Shown here: in pieces, positions 11,930 through 23,675 of the stretch | How positions within the stretch are numbered: the stretch's first letter is position 1 | How the letters are laid out: every line of letters starts with the position of its first letter | Assembly: GCA_037447655.1 (NCBI GenBank) | Contig: JBBHKE010002582.1 | Span: forward strand, 75,682 to 139,681 | Direction: 5' to 3' | DNA from: Zygnema cylindricum | Lineage: Eukaryota; Streptophyta; Zygnematophyceae; Zygnematales; Zygnemataceae | DNA length: 64,000 nucleotides | Position numbers and translations under genes: made by a program | The notes under the pieces: generated by a model | What the model saw: the letters and a program-made list of their open reading frames with translations, nothing else | Told to the model about the DNA's origin: nothing | Databases searched by the model: none

Positions 11930-12474
11930 TGTTAAGATTACAATGTGGGATTTTGGTTCGTTTTTACTGTGGGTCAGTTTTGTCGCGCGTCACGTCGCGC
12001 GTTGTATTTCGTTTCATTAGTACTTTTAGTTTTGTTTGATTTAGTGGGTCTTTTTCATACGGGACTTCTAGTACTTTCGGTTCGTGCGTACGTCTAGCAG
12101 TTTCGTGTAAATTACGTTATACTTAAAGTATTTTACTTCTAGATATTTTGTTTCGTGAATTTTCAGTTTGCGTCGTGCTCTATTCTGCGTCCAAGTACAT
12201 GTGACGCTTCTAGAATTAGCTTTCTAGATGTAATCTGCGACTAAGTTAAAATGCCAGCCAGTGAGGGAATTAAAAAAATAACTAAGAAATTATTGTAGAA
12301 TTAATGTATGAGAATTAATGTGAATTTCCTCTTCTGAATGTCTCTATCTATGTTCATGAGAAATTAATGTTTGTAATGTGAGCTGGTTGATATTTGATGT
12401 GAGTTAAATTCGCTTCCGCATTGTGTAATTTGTCAATTTTCTGCGCATTTCTGATTGTGTTTTCGATCCTTTGA
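11930..12474 (+). repeat. Copia 3' LTR (545 bp)
   Basis: Starts TGTTAAGATTACAATG. Its last bases are TTGA rather than TTCA. The TTTAT duplication immediately after it supports this end and a point change in the terminal CA. Confidence 0.93.
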
Positions 12475-12479
12475 TTTAT

Positions 12480-13640
12480 TCACAGTTATTTTTGTTAATG
12501 CTGTAAGTTTTATATTACAATGTAAAATGTTATTGTCAATGCTTTTCTAATTTTTTTATTTGCAGATTATTTAGACAAACAAATCGTTTACCCGCTAATA
12601 GTTATATTGTTTATTTACGGTACTTTTTTTTTGCGCCAACATAAGTTATTGTCACTTACAGATATTGAGGTTAGCGCTCACAAACATAGTTTACTAGAAG
12701 CATGTTTATGTCCCTCCAAGAAATTTGTGTTAGTGCCAACCGTCTAAGAATAAAGTAACAATTGTTAACATTAGCGCTTACATTGTTTTGACGGTTTTAA
12801 AAAACATAATTGTTAACGCTAACACAAGCCACTTCAAAAGTTTCTGTTGGCGCCAACTTGAATTTTTTTTAATGAGATGTTTAACGGTTTTTGCTCACAA
12901 ACACAATTTCCAGGAAAGATGTTTACGCCGCTTTAAGCAATTAATGTTAGCGCTAAAATTTTATTTTGTTTTAAAAACATTATTATTGCTTACGTTGCAT
13001 TTTTTTATTGTTAAGCGCTAACAAAAGCAACTTTTCGTCTTCCTCTAAAAATTCAGTTTAACAATTTATGTAAGCGGTAGCAAAAATGTTTTTTTGTTGC
13101 GATTATTTTTTTTCGTACTAGTTTTTAATGATAAAGGTATTGTTAACACTAACATAAGAAATTTTTATATTTACGCTAGTTACTTAGGTATAATATATGT
13201 GAGTGGATACAAATTCATGGTGTCTTTAATAATTATATTGTTGGCGCCGATATAAATTGTTGTTACTGACACATTTGACGGTCAGCGCTCACAAACAAAG
13301 TTTTCAGGAAGCATGTTTATGTCACTTCAAGCAGTTACTGTGAGCGCCAACAGTCTTTAATTTGCAAAAACAAAAATGCTAGCGCTTACATTCTATAATT
13401 ATTCTAAATCGTATAGTTGTTACCGCTAACAAAAGTAATTTTCAGTCTTCTTCAAAATATTCATTTTGCTATTGGCATGAAAGCGCTAACAAAAATGTTA
13501 TTTTTGTTACAATTAAGTTGGTTAGCGCTTAAAAATATTATTTTTTAATAATAAATATTGCTATTAGCGCTAACAATTTCATTTTTCTATGTCTGCAAAT
13601 TATTGTAAGTAAACAACTTCACTAATGTGAGCGATAACAA
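12480..13640. repeat. Right part of a degenerate GCGCTAAC-rich repeat array
   Basis: AT-rich DNA with more than a dozen words such as GTTAGCGCTCACAAAC, TTAGCGCTTACA, AGCGCTAACA and GGCGCCAAC. The anchor (T)TCCAGGAAGCATGTTTATGTC..TTCAAGCAATT recurs at about 12690, 12905 and 13300. No open frame of note is present. It is an old dispersed or tandem repeat, or the interior of a large unrecognised transposon. Confidence 0.65.
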
Positions 13641-14434
13641 GAATATTGTTGTATACGGTTGACTCAATGACGGTTACAATTTAAGCGCTACGACGCTAAG
13701 TTTTTTATATAAACGACAAAAAACCCTTCCTTTGACACATGGGGACTCACCCTAAAGTTTGATTGTTAAGTTACGGTTAAAATGGCACATACCGTTACTC
13801 GTTTCTTGCGTATGGTATGCCTGAAAATACTACACCGCGCATCGTTATTAGTGTCAAGGTTTAGATAGTGTGGAGGTAAATTTACCGTCATTGATGCTAA
13901 TTAAGAATTTGAAAATTAGAAAAAAAAGGTTTATTGTAATTTCGGTGTTAATGCTAATTTGGAACGGCAAAAATGGAATATTTTCTGTACGATTATATGT
14001 ATTCGTACAAAATATTAGAAATCGTACACCGTCGTGAAATTTAAATATCCGTACATGTCGGACTAATCCCGTTTTTTGAGCGCGCGTTCCCATACGTGCA
14101 CGTCTACTTTAATTCATTTTTTGAAGATTTTTCACTTCAAAAGGTGCAGTTATGTACGGTCTGACATCGACCGTATATCACACTACTTAGATTTTATTGT
14201 ACTTTCATTCTTTACGCTATTCTGTACGGAACCTTACTTAGGGTGGCGTTCCATCAGACGAAAAGTGAGGTTCTTTACAGAAATCGGGGCCTCTCTGTAC
14301 CACGCCGTACCTGTTATTTTGTTTTTATACGCGAACAACATTATAGAGAATCTTGCCAATATTCTCCAAAGGTTTGGGAGTAACGAATGACCGTTGGATA
14401 TTTTTTTCGCGAAGCATTCGCTTCCAAAGTTTAT

Positions 14435-14475
14435 GTAAATGGTGATGTACCTCGAGGAGGTACATCACCATTTAC
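14435..14475. repeat. Perfect hairpin, 19-bp arms and 3-bp loop
   Basis: GTAAATGGTGATGTACCTC is followed by GAG and then its exact reverse complement. A perfect inverted repeat this compact is rare in the surrounding decayed DNA. Confidence 0.9.
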
Positions 14476-14792
14476 AGAAAAAATTGAGCCGCGACACGCT
14501 GGATAATGAATGTACGTGTCAAGACGGCAACCAACGAAAATCGACAAGATTCGCACATGCTATACGCATTCAAAAAATCAACGGAAATCACGAAAGTGAT
14601 CCCGTAACGAACTTTCGTTGCGTTATTTTTGTTACCGGCCATTCTTCACACTATTTGTGGAAGCGCTCATTTGTCATGCGAAAAAGCAAAAACCCTAAAA
14701 AAAATGAGTTGGCGTCTGACAAGCATTTGCAAAGAGTACAAAATTTGTGTGGTACGATGCCCTGGTCCGCACGTACATGGTATGCAAATTAC

Positions 14793-15686
14793 TAGTGTTG
14801 TGTATCGGTAAAAACCTTATCGCGATAACACCGATACCGATAGTTATCGGTTATCGAACGGTTAGAGGTTCCAATATATCGGTCTGGGACCAACAAATTC
14901 CATATCGACGATAACTTAAAAAATATATAGTATGTATACAGTAGTACTTTATAACATACTGTATTATTTTATTGATTTTATATAGCGTGGCATGCCACGT
15001 ATAGAAATATGTTCCGTTACGGTTTAAGTGCAATTTATTACGTCGAACGCGACACATAAACATTGGACGGTTAACTGAACAGAATTTTTACGGCGTCGTA
15101 CAGAAGTTTACTAAAAAACTGGTAACATGGAACTGGAAAAGGACGGCGGACACAAAAGTCTAAAAAACGCAAAATAACAATCTGCGCGCCGCCGGAATCG
15201 AACGGACGACTTGGAATGAGAAAACACGAGCTGACGGGCCAGCGTGAGCGCCGGCATCCCGGAATGGCTCTTTTGGCAGCTTTTGCCAAAAAAGTCGACA
15301 GATTGACACGTGGCAGGTCCCCAGTGGATCTCAAGGAATTAAGGGACAAAGCCATGGCGTCGGATGTGAAAGGTACATCATTTTTATTGGATTCGTATCA
15401 AAATCGTACAGATTTCATGGCGGCTACGGTACTTTCTATGCTTGTACACGTCCGGAGAATAAGACGTACCGTTGAGTGTACAGACCGTACATTTATCCGT
15501 ACGGTCCGTACAGTTATCGCCGATAATTATCCTTATCGACATTATCGCCGATAAGTACCCGATATTATCGGCTACTTATCGGCGATAAGACCGATGTCGA
15601 TATATCGTACCAATATATTGATTATCGGATACCCGAAAAAAGGCCCATATCGGTTATCGACAAATCCTTACCGATACAAAACACTA
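14793..15686. mobile_element. hAT-like MITE, TAGTGTTGTGTATCGG family, copy 1
   Basis: The ends are TAGTGTTGTGTATCGGTAA and TTACCGATACAAAACACTA. The flanking 8-mers CAAATTAC and CATATTAC differ at one position, consistent with an aged 8-bp hAT duplication. The subterminal regions are rich in CCGATA/TATCGG words. It shares an internal segment (GGACAAAGCCATGGCGTCGG) with the copy at 53247. The interior includes a tRNA-like segment absent from that copy. Confidence 0.85.
15181..15255 (-). other. tRNA-like segment (degenerate)
   Basis: The minus strand has a B-box-like GTTCGATTCC (complement of 15194-15203) and, about 27 bases upstream, an A-box-like TGGCCCGTCAG. Spacing and order fit a tRNA-type Pol III promoter. 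The acceptor arms do not pair, so this is not a functional tRNA. It may be a tRNA relic or SINE head carried inside the hAT-like element. Confidence 0.3.
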
Positions 15687-16116
15687 CATATTACGATTTC
15701 GAGTTGAAGTTGGTCGGTGCAAAAAATATTTGACGATTTTCAAATACGATCTTATCTTACGTGGAACCACTCTTATTTGTACACGTGGATTACAGACTCT
15801 GCGCGATAGTACTCTGATCAAAATGTAGCACTGTAATGTTAGCCGTACGTTTACAGAATTTCCTGATGGAACGCCACCATTAACGTCAAGGAAAAATTAA
15901 AATCATGTATCCTATTTGAGGTAACAATCAAAATTTAAAGAACCCAAATTATAGTTGTTGACACTAATAAGGGTACTTTCGCAGTGCTAAAGTTACAGTT
16001 ATTCTCTTTCGTTTTCCTCCATAACTTAGAAAAAAACGATAAAATCAGCAGCCGTACCAAAAAAATGAAATTAACACCGTACAAGTTACGTTTCCTTACA
16101 ACTTTAAATGTACTGC

Positions 16117-16154
16117 AGTTTGTCGTCTAGCGTGAAGTAGTTTGTCGTCTAGCG
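16117..16154. repeat. 22-bp tandem duplication
   Basis: AGTTTGTCGTCTAGCG occurs at 16117 and again at 16139. Nothing else gene-like is seen between 15971 and 16740 apart from the palindrome at 16194. Confidence 0.8.
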
Positions 16155-16193
16155 CATTTCAACCCACTTTTGCGTCCTTCCAGCTCATCTTCA

Positions 16194-16237
16194 AACTATA
16201 TTTCAAATCACCTCGCGAGGTGATTTTAAATATAGTT
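16194..16237. repeat. Palindrome centred on CCTCGCGAGG, 22-bp arms
   Basis: The left arm AACTATATTTCAAATCACCTCG is abutted by its reverse complement with one mismatch and no spacer. The centre resembles the palindrome at 27333-27378. Confidence 0.9.
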
Positions 16238-16739
16238 CCAGGATACGAGCGAATAGACAGACGCTGTAACACGTGCCGGAGGATTTTTACAATTCTCGTG
16301 CACGGAGTACCAAAAAAAAAACCAACTGCACGTTTACGGCCTGTACGTACCGTATTCCGTGCGTTGTTTTCCGTACAGGGGCTATGGAGGGGTCTCGGCC
16401 AACGGACGCCATTTCGCAAAAGCGTGAACGCGCCTCCTTCCTTCCCCTCATACCCTTCCTCAACGCTCTCTATCGTAACACTCCTCTCTCAAACACACGT
16501 GCCTTCACACATAAGGCGTAGGAAAAACATTGGGCACCTTTCGACAAGCGGGAAGACGAAAAAAAAAACCGCATTTATGTGCAACAGCGTAAGGTATTTC
16601 ATGATTTCTTCATAATGAATAGCAAATGTCATATTCTTCATTGTTGTACCTTCTTTATATGTTTTGTAGTAGCTTTTTGGTGTTTCTGATTAAAAACTTG
16701 TTTATATATCATGTGTATTTTTGCATATTAATCTGTGTG

Positions 16740-17660
<921 letters not shown>

Positions 17661-17719
17661 TATCTCTCTCTCTCACTCTCTCTACTCTCTTTCTCTCCCT
17701 CTCTCTCTCTCTAAAAAAC

Positions 17720-18470
17720 CCTTAATCTTCATCAATATATCATAATACCCCTGAAAATCTGACCCAAACCTTCCCAATCTGTGTAGAATATCTTCAACCT
17801 GTCCTAATATGTGCCATTTTTTGTCATTTTTCCATTAATTTGTTGCATGTTTTTTACTCAATTCGTAGATAACATGTTGGAGAACATGATGCTCCATGCG
17901 TTCCGAATGCGAACAACATAAAGGAGCTTTTAATCCGTAGTACACAAGGTCTACGCACAATTCCTCATTCTATGACTTTTGGTCCTGTGGTTGCATCCCA
18001 AAGTCCCCCACCGAAAGCGTAACGAGCCCTACAAGCCTGAGTCTACTATTCACTACACAAATTCCGCCGCCGCATAATGTAACGAGTCCCACAAACTAAT
18101 TATTCCTAAACTTTATTCCAAGGAAATTTATAGTTAGAAAAGCTAGGTAATGACTTGGAATGCTAAAATCATGAGAAGGTGTTAGATTTTTTATAAGGTA
18201 ACATTAAAACCAATTCCGATGAGTTTACGAAGAAAAAGGAAGACATGGCATAATGTTATTGAGGTGTGTTTTTTTTCATTTTTTTTTGGTTAAGATAGGG
18301 GTAAATTTTTCTGAAAAGATATTTGTGGATGCCTTTTTTTTCAATACCTTATATCTCTGGAAAATTAAAAGGGTGAGTCGGAGAATTATGTAATCTTTAC
18401 AAACATCAAAAAGATATTTAATATATTTTTCCTATTTTCTCTCGTCTCTTGTTAACCTATATGTCTCCCT
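17720..18470. other. AT-rich sequence, no gene seen
   Basis: No domain, transposon end or splice-bounded exon was recognised. Confidence 0.4.
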
Positions 18471-18539
18471 ATCTTTGTATCTAGATCCATCTTTCCCTAT
18501 GTCTCTCCGTATTTTCCTCTGTAGCTGTCGCTTGTCTAA

Positions 18540-18544
18540 CGTCT

Positions 18545-18583
<39 letters not shown>

Positions 18584-19080
18584 TAGTCTTACTCTGTCAA
18601 GTCTTACTCCGTCTTTTCTCTGTCTGTGTTTATGTGAGTCTGGCTTTGTCTCTGTCCCTGTCTCTGTCTTTTCTCTGTCTATGTCTTTTCTCTGTCCCTG
18701 TCTTTTCTCTGTCCCTGTCTTTTCTCTGTCCATGTCTTTTCTCTGTCCCTGTTCTGTCTATTCTGTCTCTGTATCTTGTCTGACTCTATCCCTGTCTGTC
18801 TCTGTTTCTGTCTATCTCTGTCTCTGTTTCTGTCTGTCTCTGTTTCTGTCTATCTCTGTCTCTGTTTCTGTCTATCTCTGCCTGTCTATCTCTGCCTGTG
18901 TATCTTGTCTGTCTCTGCTCGTCTCTGTCCATGTCTTTGTATCGTCTCTTGTTTCTTACTTTTTCTCTTGGTCTATATGTATCCGTCTCTCTGTTTTTGT
19001 CTTTTTGTCTTGTGTCTCTCTGTCTCTATCTCTTGTATCTTGTTTATAGTCCTATCTCTTGTATCTTGTTTTTATTCTTG
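18540..19080. repeat. CTCTGTCT minisatellite
   Basis: Starts with (TC)n and continues as degenerate TCTGTCTCTGTT/TCTGTCCCTGTCTTTT units for about 540 bp. The apparent Leu/Ser/Val-rich proteins are compositional. Confidence 0.9.
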
Positions 19081-19671
19081 GTGCATTTTTGGAGTTGTTA
19101 TAAAGTTTATTTCCGCACTTAAACCATCCAAATTCCGTAGCTGAGCACTATAGTTGATTGCTGTAACCAGTGTTTCTATTAATTGTTTATTTACTGTAAG
19201 TCAGCACTACAACAGAGCACATCAAAATTAATATGGTACTTGAATCCTTAAATCTTAGCATTGTTGTTAATGGAACAATACATTTTTATTTTATACCGAG
19301 TATATGGTAAGCATGTGATCGTTGTTACCAAGAACCGCAACTGTAATTGACAAATTTAAGTCATCAAACATTTCTCAAACACGGAAATTAGTTAATTTCA
19401 GCAATTAAGGTAAACACCTCAACAATTGAAATATGTAAGTGACAAAGGTAATTGCCCATTTACTGAAAACTTTGAAAACTTTTAACTGGAAATTATAAAT
19501 GAGAGCATATGCTGTTGAAAGATGTGGCTTAGCAGTAACAGTAATTTCCCAGGAAAGTAATTCCGATGGTAATGGAAATTGACTGTCCAGTAGTAGCGGG
19601 GAATAATTGTGAAAACTGAAACTGGGAACAACCGTAGTTGAAATTTATAACTTGTAAAACATGGAATCGAC

Positions 19672-20155
19672 AACAAGACAAAGAAGACACAGAGACAAAG
19701 AGACGCATACAGAGACAGAGAGACAAGAGACGAGACAAGAGACGAGACAGAGAGTCAAAAACACAAAGACAGAGCAAAATAAAAAAGACAAGGATACAGA
19801 GGCAGATACAGACAGAAGACAGAGAGATAGAGACAGAGACACAAGACAGAGAAAGACAGTGAGACAAAACAAAGAGATAAAGAGATAAGACAAAGAGAAA
19901 CGTGACACAAGACAGGGAAAGACAGTGAGACAAAACAAAGAGACAAAGAGATAAGACAAAGAGAAACGTGATAGTCAGAAAGACCAAGACAGAGAAATAC
20001 ATGATGGAGAGACACAAAATAGAGAGATAGAGACACAGAAAGGCAAAAAACAAAAAAGTGATAAAGTGATAGAGGCAGCAAAAGTGATAAAGAGATAGAG
20101 GCAGCAACAGAGAGCGATAGAGGAAGATTGTCACAAGAAACAAGAGACAAAGACA
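19672..20155. repeat. AGAGACAAAG minisatellite, inverse of the 18.5-19.1 kb array
   Basis: Degenerate AGACAGAGAGACAAG units run for about 480 bp. Specific words are the reverse complement of the earlier array: ACAAGAAACAAGAGACAAAGACATGG at 20134-20158 against CCATGTCTTTGTA..TCTCTTGTTTCTT at 18928. The two arrays are therefore inverted relative to one another, separated by about 600 bp. Confidence 0.8.
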
Positions 20156-20799
20156 TGGCCAATATATACAAATTAAAACACAAACACTGGAAATTGTATG
20201 TCAAATGTAAGAAAACATAAAACAAAAAGGTTGGCTATGCTATTCGACTGGAATTTGAATGTTATAGATCACACTAAACATCTGCAACATAAGTTATTTT
20301 GCTAAACCCAAAAAACGATAAAATTGTACAAAAAAGTATAATATTGAGAAAAAAATAGACTAAATGTCGTCAAATATGGATGCCAAAAACGTGTTCATGA
20401 CAATTTGGATGGTCGTTATTAAGACAAGTGACAAGTTTTGAATTATCATCACCAAATATTGCTTCTTCTGTTCTTGATCCGCCCTGAAAAATATTGGCAA
20501 CTTTTAATGTTAAAATCCACACAGTTTCTTATTGAGTAGGCATATTTCGATGTTGTATTCCAATTTCACCTTTTTAATTAATCAATGTTAGTTTCACTTG
20601 CGTAAATGTGGAAGTTGAAATGAATTTCATGTATGAATCATGTCGTTTTCCTAATACCATGAATTCCACTTTCGTCTATAGATGCACCCTAAAATAAAAG
20701 CAACAACCTGTCGATTTCAATTTTATTTACTTTTTTAACAACATTTAATGTCAATATATCAAATAAAAGAGTAGAATGTTTAGTTCATGTTTAGAATGT

Positions 20800-21070
20800 A
20801 GTTCAGTTTGTAAGCTGTGCAAATAATTATAATGAGCCGAAAGCAACCATGATATATTGTGAAAACTGTGTACTAAACTGTAAATAGGAAATTAGTTCAG
20901 ATTGTAAACTGTTCAAATAATTATAATGAGCTGAAAATAACCTTGAAATAGTGTCAAAGTGTGTACTGAACTGAAAATAAGAAAATAGTTCAGATTGTAA
21001 GCTCTAGAAAAGTCATAAGAAGAGGAAAACTACAGTGCATTAAACTGAAATTAACAAAATATTTCTGATT
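20800..21070. repeat. Tandem repeat of about 93-94 bp, nearly three units
   Basis: AGTTCAG(A/T)TTGTAA starts at 20800, 20894 and 20987. Each is followed by similar text including CAAATAATTATAATGAGC and GTGTACTAAACTG. The last unit decays. No gene is apparent from 20156 to 21690. Confidence 0.8.
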
Positions 21071-21752
21071 GTGAACAGTTCTACAGTAAAAACAAGCAGA
21101 AAATTACATATTAAAATTGTTTTTCCTTGTTTATTTCATGTTACATCTTTGGCTTTTGAGGCATAATATGTGCTTAAACTCCCTTTGCAATATTCTGTTT
21201 TCATTACCCAACAACATTGGCCAATATCACATGCAAGTTTGAACATACATTGATGTATAGAAGACAGTAAATAAATGTTTGTCGTCCTTCCCTATTTCAT
21301 TTCATTACACTATGTTGATATGCTTTGAATCCGTTTTTGCAAGAATGGTGAAAGTGGATGGTGGAAAGTAAAAAGACACGACATGGTAGAGAAGAGAAGG
21401 GCGTTCTGAGGCGTGATCGGTACGGCAATGTGCTGAAAGCCTCCACGTCGACAATGTGGCGTAGAAGCCTCAATTGAAGCCGGGTGGAAGTTTCGCCTCA
21501 TTTTTTGTACCACTTCATCTGTCACACTGTTTCGTACACGTCTACGTAAGTCACATTTTAAGTTACAAGTTATTAGCGTTTACATCCGAATGCTCTAAAA
21601 ATTGTACGGGGAATCTTCGCTAAAAAACAAAGTTACAAGACTAAGTTTCGGTTACATGCGAAAGTACCCTAACGATTCGCGGTCAAAATACAATACTTTT
21701 GATCTATGGTTCAGTTCTGACCTTTGATAATGGGTGTCATGCATGTTCAACC

Positions 21753-21950
21753 ATGGACGACTTGTTTGCACGTCGTGCTGCAACGCGAGGCATGGCTTCC
21801 GGAGCTGCACTCGAATGCAGGAAGCTTCCGCGTTTGCTCCTCGCGGTGGCCATTCTCTCGGCCGTGTGGCTGGACCGGCTGTCGGTGGAGGCGGCTGCTC
21901 GACCCGAGACGCGGCTGAACAACAAGGAGCGCCTGCAGCGTCCGCAGTTG
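21753..21950 (+). CDS. Putative first exon with signal peptide or signal anchor
   Basis: An ATG at 21753 opens 66 codons that end exactly at a GT donor (CCGCAGTTG|GTAGGC at 21950/21951). The peptide has an Arg-containing start, then a hydrophobic segment LLLAVAILSAVWL, then a polar Arg-rich tail, as in a secretory signal or membrane anchor. A second in-frame ATG at 21792 could also start it. It lies 1.4 kb upstream of phosphodiesterase-like exons on the same strand and ends in phase 0. It could be the leader exon of that secreted enzyme, but no sequence similarity proves the link. Confidence 0.4.
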
Positions 21951-22253
21951 GTAGGCAATCTTTGGGCCTTTAACATGCGGTGACTACAGAGGCAAGTGAA
22001 GTTTGGTGGTGATGAAAGAAGTGGACAAGATAAGAGTTGCGTGCGTAGAAAAAATACGTTTTAGTTTCCCTTTTTCGCTTCAGCTGATAGCTTTGCAGCG
22101 AGTGGCTAATAGTGGAGAGTGTTGCAAAAAAAGTCTTCGCGTTGACAGCCTTCCTATTTACAAGGGAGCACAGGATAAACCGTAGAACAACAGTGCAGTA
22201 TCATACGCAGTATTATACACACAAAAAGAGTAAAATAGGCGTAGTGATCTGTA

Positions 22254-22460
22254 CACTGTCCATCATCATTATCATAAAACATTTTATCGGGCAGTCAAAG
22301 GCGTTTAACTCTGTGAACGACCGCTAAAGTTTTTATTTACTGCAAGGAGTTGTAAGCTAACTGTCCCGTTCGATCGTGATGTCACTGTTGGAAATCAGAA
22401 ACAGTGTGATTAAAATAATTACTTTGACTGCCCGAAAAATGTTTAACCCTAATAGATAGG
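22254..22460. mobile_element. MITE with CACTGCCCATC-type terminus
   Basis: TA precedes CACTGTCCATCATCATTATC. An internal inverted pair AAACATTTTATCGGGCAGTCAAA (22279 region) and TTTGACTGCCCGAAAAATGTTT (22423 region) defines the element. The same right-end words occur at 41510-41560, ending GATGGGCAGTGTA. The outermost right end here is diverged. Confidence 0.6.
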
Positions 22461-22519
22461 CCCCGGAGTGCTTTTTGTCTCGTGGCTGCATGGCAGTTGC
22501 AAATTGGATCTGTGCAGCC

Positions 22520-22700
22520 ATGGATGAAGAGCAAGGGAGGGAGGGAGGTTGAGAGAGAAGAGGGAGGGTGAGGGAGAGGGAGGAAAAGAGTGAGGTAGGG
22601 AAGAAAGGAGGGAGGGAAGGCGGATTAGGAGGGAGGGAGGGAAGATTGGGAGGGAGGGACTCAAAGAGGGAGGTGATCGATAGGAGTCAAATGAGAGATG
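22520..22700 (+). repeat. GGGAGGGA purine tract
   Basis: About 180 bp of GGGA/GAGG repeats on the plus strand. No gene is present. Confidence 0.75.
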
Positions 22701-23583
22701 GTGGCGTTAGGAGGTGGTCGAGGAAAGTCCGTCGCACGTGCATGGGATAAGAAGCGGGGAAGAAGTTTTGTCAAAATTACAAAAAAGTTTTTTTTTTTTT
22801 TTTAGTTCTATTTTACATGATTTTGATTGGCTAATCGTTCATGGGTAATCATTTTTAATGTTTTAGGTAGAGTACGGATGAATCATTTGGGATGCGTCTT
22901 CATGTTTTTTGAAAGTCGGATTTGTGCATTTCGAAAAGTGTTTCCGAAAAAAAAGATGACTTCTTACGGTTGTCAAGTTTTGACGCACTTGACCATACGT
23001 TTTGTCCGTCGCTACGCTCCAAATCGTATATTTTGTCCGTCGTTACGCACCAAAAATGTTGACTGCCGAGCGGTCGGTCAGTTTGGCGCCTCTGTTTTTG
23101 TTTTTATGCGAAATGAATGGTACGGGATCATTCGTTTTCTCATCTCATTCACCACCCATTTCTAGTGTGAATGCAGCAAAAGGCATGGTTCACAGTGTTC
23201 AACAACATGTGGCGCACACTATATATGAACGAAGTCTATATGTTGAATTCTTGACAGTGGATCAGTTGAATCCCTAATTGATGTCCTAGCATCGTTAAGT
23301 TTAGGAATTTATTAACGGAATCCCGTAATCGAGGTGAGTGGTGTACGGATGGCGGGATGTACTGAGCTTCTGGCTGCTCAAATCGACTCGTACGGATTCA
23401 TATCCCGCTGGGCAATTTGAATGGCTGAAAAGGACATTGAAGGATGCAAAGGAAAAGCATGAAAGGGTGCTTATTCTGGTGGGAAACAATCACCTAAAAA
23501 CTTGTTTTCCTCTAGAAAAAAGAAGGCAAATAGAGTGCTTGATGGATACGTTCTAACTTCTTCGGTGGCTCTAACAGAGTATA

Positions 23584-23675
23584 ATATTGGGCAAACCGAT
23601 GGGAAAATTACAATGTAAGAAATTATCGCATATTGGGCAAACCGATGGGAAAATTACAATGTAAGAAATAACCGC
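23584..23675. repeat. 46-bp tandem duplication in an intron
   Basis: ATATTGGGCAAACCGATGGG starts at 23584 and 23630. The units are near-identical and lie in the intron between the first two phosphodiesterase exons. Confidence 0.9.

Larger units (their letters stand above)
7005..12474 (+). mobile_element. Full-length but defective Ty1/Copia LTR retrotransposon
   Basis: The ends are defined by two LTRs (7005-7564 and 11930-12474) and a perfect 5-bp target duplication TTTAT (7000-7004 and 12475-12479). The order is LTR, primer-binding site, gag, protease, integrase, reverse transcriptase/RNase H, polypurine tract, LTR. Integrase precedes reverse transcriptase, which is the Copia order. It is broken by several stops and frameshifts and by an internal deletion in the reverse transcriptase. 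It must now depend on relatives for movement, if it moves at all. The LTRs differ by a 10-bp and a 7-bp deletion in the 3' copy, a 2-bp gain there, and scattered substitutions, so the insertion is not very recent. Confidence 0.95.
14241..15879. mobile_element. PIF/Harbinger-like MITE with TTA target duplication
   Basis: The termini are GGGTGGCGTTCCATCAG and its complement CTGATGGAACGCCACCA (one end mismatch). They are flanked by TTA at 14238-14240 and 15880-15882. TTA duplications and G-rich termini fit PIF/Harbinger. Without the hAT-like insertion (14793-15686) the element is about 740 bp. There is no transposase frame. A perfect 19-bp-arm hairpin lies inside. Confidence 0.75.
13833..15970. 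mobile_element. TA-flanked CACCG-type DNA transposon carrying nested insertions
   Basis: The left end is TA followed by CACCGCGCATCGTTATTAGT, identical to the terminal inverted repeat of the intact copy at 53685-54224. The next several hundred bases match that copy in reverse orientation. The far end reads TTGACACTAATAA at about 15957-15970, after which the inverted repeat is degraded. The element is split by a Harbinger-like insertion at 14241-15879. No transposase reading frame was found, so it is non-autonomous. A Tc1/mariner relationship is inferred only from the TA flank. Confidence 0.75.
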
